This document shows, piece by piece, positions 57,767 to 64,000 of a stretch of DNA of 64,000 bases. Every line of letters starts with the position of its first letter. Position 1 is the first letter of the stretch. The notes under the pieces were generated by a model. The model saw nothing but the letters and a program-made list of their open reading frames with translations. It searched no databases and had not been told where the DNA came from. Origin of the DNA: Vibrio hepatarius (lineage in GTDB: Bacteria > Pseudomonadota > Gammaproteobacteria > Enterobacterales > Vibrionaceae). A program made the translations under genes and the position numbers. The stretch lies in contig NZ_JAHKPM010000032.1 of NCBI RefSeq assembly GCF_018860525.1, forward strand, positions 62,001 through 126,000, in the 5' to 3' direction.

Positions 57767-58732
57767 TCAATGGTGAGGACGTAAGCTAATTTCACCACCA
57801 ATGTAAGTTTCGAGTCCATTTTCTGTTTCAAGTAATACAGCACCTTGTTCATTAATGCCATGTGATATACCAATAATGTCCCTTTGACCCATGATGAGCC
57901 TGACTGGGCGATGGATGAAGTTATCTAAACGATTCCATCTTTCTACAAACCCTTGCATGCCTTGTAGTTCGTAATCAAGTAAAGCTTTATTGAGTGTTTG
58001 GATCATGGTTATTGCAAGCTGGTTACGATCAATGTCCTGTTTGCCTGCTACTTCAGATAAGCTCGCCCATGGTTGTGTGATACCTTTAGTTTTCTCGGTC
58101 ATCATCAAGTTGAGCCCCATACCGATAACAAGATTAGCTGCGCTTCCCGCTTGTCCAGACATCTCGACTAAAATGCCCGCCAATTTACGATCTTGGTAGT
58201 ACAGATCGTTTGGCCACTTTAGCTTAACTCCTTTGAGATTAAGCTGTTCTAACGCTTCAACTATAGCAACGCCGACGACTAAGCTAAGGCCCATTGCGGC
58301 AGCTATACCAGCATCAAGTCGCCAATACATAGATAGGTACAAGTTAGATCCAAAAGGGGAAATCCATTCCTTGCCTCGTCGACCGCGCCCTTTGATTTGA
58401 TATTCAGACAAGCAGACGGAGCCAGAGTCCAAAATATTGATTCTATCCAGTAAGTATTGATTGGTAGAGTCGATAATAGGTATGAGTTCGATATGATTGC
58501 TTGCTTGAGTTTGTATTATATCGTGATCGAGCAAGTGCATGGGTTTGGCTAGTTGATACCCCTTGCCTTGGACTCGAAAGATATCGACCCCCCAAGTTTG
58601 AATGCCTTTTATATGTTTGCTGATTGCAGCCCTTGATATGCCAAGTTTTTCACCAAGTTCTTCACCTGAATGAAACCCACCTTGAGATAATGATTTCAAT
58701 ATTGTAAGTTTGATTGAATGGTCTTTCATCAT
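57767..58732 (-). CDS. birA: Biotin ligase / biotin operon repressor
   Basis: A bifunctional protein of 321 residues. The N-terminal winged helix (EELGEKLGISRAAISKHIKG) binds the biotin operator. The central ligase has the biotinyl-AMP loop KGRGRRGKEWISPFG and KWPNDLYYQDRKLAGILVE, followed by a C-terminal SH3-like domain. The start overlaps the murB stop (ATGA). No bio operon is in the window. Confidence 0.96.
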   Translation of the reverse strand: MMKDHSIKLTILKSLSQGGFHSGEELGEKLGISRAAISKHIKGIQTWGVDIFRVQGKGYQLAKPMHLLDHDIIQTQASNHIELIPIIDSTNQYLLDRINILDSGSVCLSEYQIKGRGRRGKEWISPFGSNLYLSMYWRLDAGIAAAMGLSLVVGVAIVEALEQLNLKGVKLKWPNDLYYQDRKLAGILVEMSGQAGSAANLVIGMGLNLMMTEKTKGITQPWASLSEVAGKQDIDRNQLAITMIQTLNKALLDYELQGMQGFVERWNRLDNFIHRPVRLIMGQRDIIGISHGINEQGAVLLETENGLETYIGGEISLRPHH

Positions 58733-59772
58733 TGCTTCTCTATCAAGTTGGCAAGGTTTGTTTCAGCCTCCGAGCCTATAAAGCGAACTTCGTGTTCAAG
58801 CGGGATCTGATATCTTTTTAATACATCGGTATAAACTTTGGCCGCTAAATCCACAACATCTTCGCTGGTGGCATTATTTTTATTTACCAGTACTAGCGCT
58901 TGTTTTTGATGTACTTGAGCGCCTCCAATACTGATACCTTTTAGTTGGCATTGCTCAATCAACCAGCCAGCCGCAATTTTTACACCCTCAGAGACTGCAT
59001 AGGCGACGATATCTGGATATTTTTTTTGTAGTTGATTTAAGTGTTGCTCAGAGATGATAGGGTTTTTGAAAAAGCTACCAGCGTTGCCGCTTTTTACTGG
59101 ATCGGGAAGTTTTTCACTGCGAACTTGGCATACTCGTTCAAAAATTTGTTTAGCTGTTATCCCTTCAGTGGCTATAGATTGCAGTGGGCCATATTCAATA
59201 TTTGCCTGCCAACTTTTCGTTAGCTTAATGCCTATAGCGACTATAATCACCCGCTGATAGAGTTCATGTTTGAAAATTGAATCCCTGTAGCTAAATTGGC
59301 ATTGCTGAGCACTTAGTCTCTTGATAGTAAAAGTGTCTAAGCAAAGCACTTCCACATAATCACATAAATCTTTAAATTCAACGCCGTACGCACCAATATT
59401 TTGTATTGGCGCACTGCCAGCACAGCCGGGGATAAGCGCTAGGTTTTCAAGGCCAAAGTAGCCTTTTTCTACGCTCCATTTCACCAAATCAGGCCAGTTT
59501 TCACCACCTGCTACGTGCAAATGCCAATGATGCTCCGTTTCAGTAACGCTTTTTCCAAGCAGTTGATTGATAACTACCACGCCTTGGTATGGCTGAGTGA
59601 ACAATACATTACTGCCTTTACCTAGTATTAATTTGGGTAAGCCTGACCATTTTGAACTTTGATAAACGTCTTTAATATCGTCAACGGTTTTCACTTCCAC
59701 TAAGTATTGACAGGTTTGCTCTATCGAAAATGTATGAAAACGACTAAGGTCAGCATTGGATAAAATTTGCAT
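58729..59772 (-). CDS. murB: UDP-N-acetylenolpyruvoylglucosamine reductase
   Basis: An FAD enzyme of peptidoglycan precursor synthesis, of 347 residues (E. coli-type I form). It has LILGKGSNVLFTQPYQGVVV, PGCAGSAPIQNIGAYGVEF, KSGNAGSFFKNPI and AAGWLIEQCQLKG. The murB-birA order is the common enterobacterial and Vibrio one. No tRNA or rRNA genes were found beside it in this window. Confidence 0.97.
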   Translation of the reverse strand: MQILSNADLSRFHTFSIEQTCQYLVEVKTVDDIKDVYQSSKWSGLPKLILGKGSNVLFTQPYQGVVVINQLLGKSVTETEHHWHLHVAGGENWPDLVKWSVEKGYFGLENLALIPGCAGSAPIQNIGAYGVEFKDLCDYVEVLCLDTFTIKRLSAQQCQFSYRDSIFKHELYQRVIIVAIGIKLTKSWQANIEYGPLQSIATEGITAKQIFERVCQVRSEKLPDPVKSGNAGSFFKNPIISEQHLNQLQKKYPDIVAYAVSEGVKIAAGWLIEQCQLKGISIGGAQVHQKQALVLVNKNNATSEDVVDLAAKVYTDVLKRYQIPLEHEVRFIGSEAETNLANLIEKQ

Positions 59773-59831
59773 TGGATTTATCGAGTAATCTAAACTGCCA
59801 TCATTCTACCTTAATTTGCAGTTTGGTGATA

Positions 59832-60266
59832 ATGAGTCCATTACATATAGAAGTGTTAGATCCAATGAAGTTGCCGATCGTGGCTCGTTTATATAAGGCT
59901 TATTACCCCTCAGGTAAAGCAAAAAAAGATGAACTGATACTAGTTGGCTACTTTGAAAACCAACTTACCTCGGCAGTAAGGTTGAGAAGCGTCGAGCAGT
60001 ACCGTTTGCTAACAGGGATGATGGTGATCCCTGAATATAGAGAAAAGGGGTTTGGGCACCAGATGATGAATTACTGTGAGGAGCGGGTGTTAACTAATCA
60101 AGATTTCTGCTTTGCTTACCAGCATCTTGAATCCTTTTATGGTCAGCATGGTTTTCAAGCGTTGGAACCGCAGCAATTGCCTAGCCTATTAAACAATCTT
60201 TTTAAGCGATATAGCCTGACTAAAAAATTGGTTCCGATGCAATATTTACCTCATCTGTCAAACTAG
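59832..60266 (+). CDS. GNAT-like acyltransferase
   Basis: A 144-residue protein. MMVIPEYREKGFGHQMMNYC matches the acetyl-CoA binding motif (V-x-P-x-x-[RQ]-x-x-G-x-G), and AYQHLESFYGQHGFQAL the end of a GNAT fold. The ATG at 59832 (preceded by GGTGA) is chosen over one at 59772 that overlaps the murB start region. It is divergent from murB. The substrate is unknown and it looks unrelated to the sugar locus. Confidence 0.75.
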   Translation: MSPLHIEVLDPMKLPIVARLYKAYYPSGKAKKDELILVGYFENQLTSAVRLRSVEQYRLLTGMMVIPEYREKGFGHQMMNYCEERVLTNQDFCFAYQHLESFYGQHGFQALEPQQLPSLLNNLFKRYSLTKKLVPMQYLPHLSN

Positions 60267-60503
60267 TGCAGTGAAGTGCTTGCTATATTCATCTCATGAA
60301 CCATAATGGTTTATGATCGGAGGTTTTTGGTTTTAAGCTGTTGATTTTATAGAATTTATAAAGAAAGGGCGTTCGGTTGTCTTCTCCAGCTAATTGATAG
60401 CTGGTATTGGGATATTTGAGAACATTTTGGGTGCTTCTAGTAACACTGTGTAGTATTGTAATAAAAAATTAATTTTTAGTCACTTAGAGATCAAGGATTA
60501 CCA
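60267..60503 (+). promoter_or_regulatory. Leader region of wzz
   Basis: A 237-bp non-coding region upstream of wzz. It must hold the promoter. A/T-rich stretches are present, but I cannot assign a -35/-10 pair. AAAGGGCG at about 60365 resembles part of a JUMPstart sequence, but the essential GGTAG is missing. Confidence 0.3.
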
Positions 60504-61268
60504 GTGAGAGATCAACAATATGCTTCATTAGCTAGTCAGCAATATGCACAGCCAACTCCTACTTCGTTTAGAAGTAATGATGACATTGACTTGAGAGAGT
60601 TATTGCAAGAGCTTTGGAGTGGTAAATGGGTAATCATTGCAGTGACTTTGGTATTTTCGATAGGCGCTACGCTGTATATGCTTAAACAGCCAAATATTTA
60701 CGAGTCTCAATCGTCATTTATAGTGGAAAGTAGATTCTATGATTTCATAAACTTAACTGAGCGAAGTTTTTCTCCTCTGTTTTTTAGTGGTAGTGAGCTT
60801 AAAAAGCTAGTTTTATCTGACATTGATATAAGTGAAACGAAATTTGATGGCGTAACTTTGTCTTATGACAAACATAGTAAGCGGCTCTTGATATCAAACG
60901 TTTCTCAGGATCCTCAGGCTGCATTTGATGGTGTGACTTTGCTTTCTAATGCTTTGAATCGGGTGTTAAAAATAAATGAACTGGATAAGGTAAATATATC
61001 GATTAAAGCTCTTGCTAGCCAAAGTAAAAATGTGCCGGAGAAGACTAAAGACTATCTAGACGAATTGTTAGCACAGCTGCTTTTCAAAAAAGCATTACTA
61101 GAAGTTCCGGATTCAAAACTAGTGAGACAAATAAGTGAACCTGTTATACCTGCCTCACATACCAAACCTAAACGTGCTGTAATTTTTGTATTGGGGTTGC
61201 TATTTGGGTGCGTGCTAGGTGTTTTTATTGTTTTGATTCGCTTCGCTTTTTGTCGTGGAGACGACTAG
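60504..61268 (+). CDS. wzz: Chain-length determinant Wzz, short form
   Basis: A polysaccharide co-polymerase that sets O-chain length in the inner membrane. It has an N-terminal segment DIDLRELLQELWSGKWVI leading into TM1 (IIAVTLVFSIGATLYML). A C-terminal proline-rich motif PVIPASHTKPKRA precedes TM2 (VIFVLGLLFGCVLGVFIVLI). At 254 residues it is short: typical Wzz proteins are about 320-380, and the missing part appears to be the central periplasmic coiled-coil. The start is GTG with AAGGA upstream. It is separate from wzx/wzy. Confidence 0.85.
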   Translation: MRDQQYASLASQQYAQPTPTSFRSNDDIDLRELLQELWSGKWVIIAVTLVFSIGATLYMLKQPNIYESQSSFIVESRFYDFINLTERSFSPLFFSGSELKKLVLSDIDISETKFDGVTLSYDKHSKRLLISNVSQDPQAAFDGVTLLSNALNRVLKINELDKVNISIKALASQSKNVPEKTKDYLDELLAQLLFKKALLEVPDSKLVRQISEPVIPASHTKPKRAVIFVLGLLFGCVLGVFIVLIRFAFCRGDD

Positions 61269-61461
61269 CATGAGACTATGACATGATCGAGTCAGTTTGC
61301 TGTGGTCTTATATCTCAACTCCTAATTAGCTTATGTTCGAATGTAATAGCTGTGATAATTTTTCTCCATAGTTTATTAGTTGAACAGAGAATGCAAATCT
61401 AAGTTTGTAGGATGGAGCCGATGTAAGTAAATTACTACTTTCTAAAGAAGGTTGCCTTTGT

Positions 61462-61895
61462 TTAGTCTAGCGCTAACTGTTGCTGCTCCAAGCGCTCCTA
61501 TTTCTCTTGATGTCTTGCATAGCGTCGAATGATTTCTTCATTAATACTTACACTATAGACAAAATAGCCCCTTTGCCAAAAGTGGTTACCCCACAGTTTA
61601 TTTATCCTCAAATATGGAAACTTACTGAAGAGTTTTAAGGCTATTTTGCCTTTCAATACGCCCTTCAACTTGGACATGGATAGCTTCTGAGGCACTTTTA
61701 TAACTAAATGAATGTGGTATATCTGAACGTTGAATTCTACAATCTCGTATCCAAGTTGATTACAGTACACATTGATGCACCGATAAGCTTCTTTTCCTAC
61801 GTTGTTGTTCAACAGTCTAAAACGATATTTTGGTAACCACACTATGGGTATTGATATCTCCAAAATACGTGGGAAGCTTGATTATATCTACTCAT
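61462..61895 (-). pseudogene. tnpA: IS200/IS605-type transposase tnpA, broken
   Basis: A HUH-type Y1 transposase with two lesions. The original start is an ATG at 61895 (MSRYNQASHVFWRYQY). The frame is lost near 61846 by an apparent one-base deletion at the expected QYHIVW segment. The remaining frame continues VWLPKYRFRLLNN, with the HUH motif HIHLV and the Tyr in IIRRYARHQEK. A TAG at 61498-61500 cuts off a further 12 codons (ERLEQQQLALD, then TAA at 61462-61464). It is probably inactive. No partner tnpB is present. Confidence 0.85.
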
Positions 61896-61977
61896 GCTAT
61901 TTTTTCTCTTTGACTTCGCTAAAAATCAAGGGACCGTTTAGTATGGGTAGAACTACAGGCAAAGCTTAATTGAATGG

Positions 61978-62003
61978 TAACCACCTACTGAAGTAGGCGG
62001 TTT
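61978..62003. repeat. Palindrome at the probable IS200-type left end
   Basis: An imperfect hairpin on the 5' side of the transposase: AACC-A-CCTAC (61979-61988), loop TGAA, GTAGG-C-GGTT (61993-62002), with one A-C mismatch. IS200/IS605 elements carry subterminal palindromes of this kind that the transposase recognises. It could instead be an unrelated hairpin. Confidence 0.55.
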
Positions 62004-62021
62004 CGGGCTGAAAATAAAAAT

Positions 62022-62041
62022 ATGGCGACAATAGCCGCCAT
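62022..62041 (-). terminator. Terminator of the yjbH-like gene
   Basis: A 6-bp stem, ATGGCG (62022-62027) and CGCCAT (62036-62041). Read on the minus strand, it is followed by ATTTTTATTTT, a good U-run. It lies 8 bp after the yjbH-like stop. Confidence 0.7.
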
Positions 62042-62049
62042 CCTTTTTA

Positions 62050-64000
62050 TCAGTTGCTAATTGGTCTTTGATACCAAGGTGAGCGGGCGTCTGTTTCATC
62101 AAATAGGGAATGTTTCTTACGTAACATTTGCCCCCCATCTCGAGTGAGTGGCTCCCAGCTTATGGTCGCACGGCTAGTACTTGGCTTGACTGTGAGTATA
62201 TCGAATGGGATTGATATGTAGAAACCTTTGTTGTAGCTCCCTTCACCATATTCATCCGGGGTTAAGTTGGTCAGTGTAGCGTATGCGCCAACGATAATAC
62301 CTGTGTCAAATTGCTTGGAAAGATCAATTCTAGCCCCTAAATCGCCTCCTAAGAACTTACCTGCGCTGACTTTTATTAAAGTGCTATCAAGGAAAGACCA
62401 AGTCGGCATATAGTAGCCAGTGACATGTCCTGTAGTACCTCGGCTCAATACATAAGCCTGGCATGAAGGAATGCGAGAATCACACTGTGCTTCGTCATAG
62501 AAGAAATAGTCATCTTGATATACCCCTAACCAAGAATCAGGGTCTCTCTGACTGACTAAATTGAAGTCCACTCCAAGTGCCCAGTTAGTATTTAATGGTC
62601 GATAGAGAGTTTCTCCCCCAATGCCAGCAAACATCATTTCCAAATAGCCACCATACATTTGGGTGTAAACTTCTTCCATTGGTTGCTCAAACCAAGTTAG
62701 CTGAAGATTCTCTAACCTAACCGGATTGTCATCGACATAGGCACGGAACATAGTTCTAACTCTTGGCGTAGAGTAATTCCTAACGTGAGGAGAATTTTCA
62801 ACATAATTGAACTTGTCGTAATTATCGACAAGGTTGAAATATAAAGAGCCACCTAATTCTAGGTTATCGGTTAGCCAGTAATTAGACTTGGCACTTAAGC
62901 CGATACTATAGAGATAAAAAGATTCAGGCCCACCAATACTTTGTTGTAATACTGGGTCGATACCGTAATCCCAATTGTTTTTACTGGTGGCTATCCTTAC
63001 CTTTGGAGTCGCTTCTGGTTCTAAATAGGATAGACTATCTTCAACGTTGGCATCTGGAGACATGTAATTGGATGCATTAACAAAGGCTTTCCTGTCTATA
63101 TTGGTCTGAGTTAAGCCCATACCATTTTTTTGTTCAACAATTTGGATGAGTTGAATAGATTCATTGGCATGGTGAGTAAGGATAGTTGCAGCTCGATCAA
63201 TCGCTTGTACTCGATCTCTATATTTAACTTGTTCACCTTTGAGTGTCACAACGTCTTTATCCAGCGAAATGGAGTTATTGCTATAACCTGCGTTTTGCTC
63301 AATTTGATTAGCAACGTTTTGCCAGTCGGTATTCTCTTCTGTTGGACGCAATTGGGCTTTGGAGTACAACTTATCTTCATCACGCCAGATTGGTTTTATA
63401 TCATTAAAGTTAGTATATAGATTAAAGCCAAAAGTTAGGGTGTTACCGCGTTGGTAACTAAGTTTGGCATCTCCCCAATCCCCAAGACGGTAATTTATGC
63501 CAAAGTTCCATGGCGTACTTTGCACCATAGGTTTAGACGCATTTCTTGTATTGGGAAAATCTTCAGAGTAGTCGTTGCCTTCATACTCAACTTTAAGGCG
63601 CAGAGGTTGATAAGGTGTTTGGTATTCTACGCCGCCGAATATCGCCGAAGGCCCTTTAAACCAACGCTGAGCATCAAACTCACCGCCACTGCCTTTATAA
63701 TCGCTTTGGCGAGTACAATAACTATCACTGAGTTTACAAGCTGGATTAGTCACAGTTCCACTTTGGCCAAGGTATCCCCAACCGAAACCGAGAGTAAAAT
63801 CTAGACTGCCAAAGCGTTTTGTTGCAGCGAGATATTCGCCATCAAAAAGTCCCGTACCAGCAAAGTCCCTCACCCCAATAGAAGTTTCAGGAAGGTAGTA
63901 GCTTTCATCTAGCAGCTTAATTTTAAAATCAACCCCCCTGTCTGTGTAGAGGTTATCTCCACTATAATTTGCATCATTACTAAAGAGAACATCTGGTACT
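62050..64000 (-). CDS. YjbH/GfcD-like outer membrane protein, 5' end outside the window
   Basis: Partial: the frame is open to the window edge (upstream residues read VPDVLFSNDANYSGDN), so about 650 residues are visible. It resembles YjbH (GfcD) proteins linked to group 4 capsule/exopolysaccharide export: DFAGTGLFDGEYLAATKRFG, FGGVEYQTPYQPLRLKVEYE, GVDFNLVSQRDPDSWLGVYQ and WEPLTRDGGQMLRKK near the C-terminus. Repeated amphipathic strands suggest an outer-membrane beta barrel. It is convergent with wzz, with the IS between. Probably part of a gfcABCD-type operon that continues outside. Confidence 0.82.
   Translation of the reverse strand, partial: VPDVLFSNDANYSGDNLYTDRGVDFKIKLLDESYYLPETSIGVRDFAGTGLFDGEYLAATKRFGSLDFTLGFGWGYLGQSGTVTNPACKLSDSYCTRQSDYKGSGGEFDAQRWFKGPSAIFGGVEYQTPYQPLRLKVEYEGNDYSEDFPNTRNASKPMVQSTPWNFGINYRLGDWGDAKLSYQRGNTLTFGFNLYTNFNDIKPIWRDEDKLYSKAQLRPTEENTDWQNVANQIEQNAGYSNNSISLDKDVVTLKGEQVKYRDRVQAIDRAATILTHHANESIQLIQIVEQKNGMGLTQTNIDRKAFVNASNYMSPDANVEDSLSYLEPEATPKVRIATSKNNWDYGIDPVLQQSIGGPESFYLYSIGLSAKSNYWLTDNLELGGSLYFNLVDNYDKFNYVENSPHVRNYSTPRVRTMFRAYVDDNPVRLENLQLTWFEQPMEEVYTQMYGGYLEMMFAGIGGETLYRPLNTNWALGVDFNLVSQRDPDSWLGVYQDDYFFYDEAQCDSRIPSCQAYVLSRGTTGHVTGYYMPTWSFLDSTLIKVSAGKFLGGDLGARIDLSKQFDTGIIVGAYATLTNLTPDEYGEGSYNKGFYISIPFDILTVKPSTSRATISWEPLTRDGGQMLRKKHSLFDETDARSPWYQRPISN

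Noticed and set aside
57658..60503. tRNA, rRNA or tuf genes that often lie near murB/birA in Vibrio
   Set aside because: Looked for in the intergenic spaces. None has cloverleaf or rRNA-like sequence.
61498..61863. 121-residue transposase as an intact gene
   Set aside because: It lacks the conserved N-terminus, which is readable in another frame upstream. The 121-residue frame is a fragment of a broken gene.
61953..62138. Small minus-strand reading frame over the yjbH-like stop
   Set aside because: It overlaps the 3' end of the yjbH-like gene in another frame, and spans its terminator and the IS palindrome. It is not coding-like.

Overview
The window looks like a Vibrionaceae chromosome, most likely Vibrio, covering the LPS core and O-antigen/capsule loci. 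The reasons are the mutM-coaD left edge, a single-Kdo core system (waaA plus the Kdo kinase kdkA), a core operon led by hldD, and a murB-birA right flank. No rRNA, tRNA or CRISPR array was seen, and nearly all of the sequence is coding. Identifications rest on reading motifs, not on database searches.

Layout. 1-2.0 kb: a small membrane protein, mutM and coaD. 2.1-5.8 kb: core glycosyltransferases and kdkA. 5.9-11.5 kb: a module in the order ddhD-ddhA-ddhB-ddhC, then a 5-epimerase-like and a reductase-like gene. This predicts a CDP-3,6-dideoxyhexose, most likely of ascarylose type. 11.5-13.3 kb: two glycosyltransferases. 13.3-22.0 kb: a nine-gene minus-strand operon running hldD, GT4, waaL, acyltransferase, waaF, GT9, GT32, waaA, acyltransferase.

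22.1-30.6 kb, plus strand: a nonulosonic acid (legionaminic-like) module with a 4,6-dehydratase, an aminotransferase, a NeuD-like/GT2-like fusion, a synthase and a CMP-transferase. It is followed by a formyltransferase, a PIG-L deacetylase and a CBS-containing nucleotidyltransferase. No hydrolysing 2-epimerase (NeuC/LegG) is present. 30.7-45.6 kb: a visibly AT-rich O-unit block with a divergent Gmd-like enzyme, Wzy- and Wzx-like membrane proteins, a capsule-synthesis-like protein, an FkbM methyltransferase, a cupin, a perosamine-synthase-like aminotransferase, a methyltransferase, several glycosyltransferases and a membrane acyltransferase. 45.6-52.0 kb: gmd, fcl, manC, manB and manA, supplying GDP-mannose and GDP-fucose. 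52.0-56.3 kb: a glycosyltransferase, then a WreQ-like reductase, a small phosphoglycosyl transferase and a WbpM-like dehydratase. Together these fit UDP-QuiNAc or UDP-FucNAc synthesis and transfer of that sugar-phosphate to the lipid carrier.

56.3-60.3 kb: pssA, birA, murB and a small GNAT-like gene. 60.3-64.0 kb: a short wzz, a broken IS200/IS605-type transposase gene, and the 3' part of a YjbH-like outer-membrane gene that runs off the window.

Putting it together: the cell makes a Kdo-phosphate/heptose core, builds a lipid-linked O-unit that probably starts with QuiNAc and may carry a modified nonulosonic acid, flips it (Wzx), polymerises it (Wzy, Wzz) and ligates it to the core (WaaL). 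The least ordinary parts are the NulO module with its formyl/deacetyl pair and fusion protein, and the dideoxyhexose module lying among core genes.
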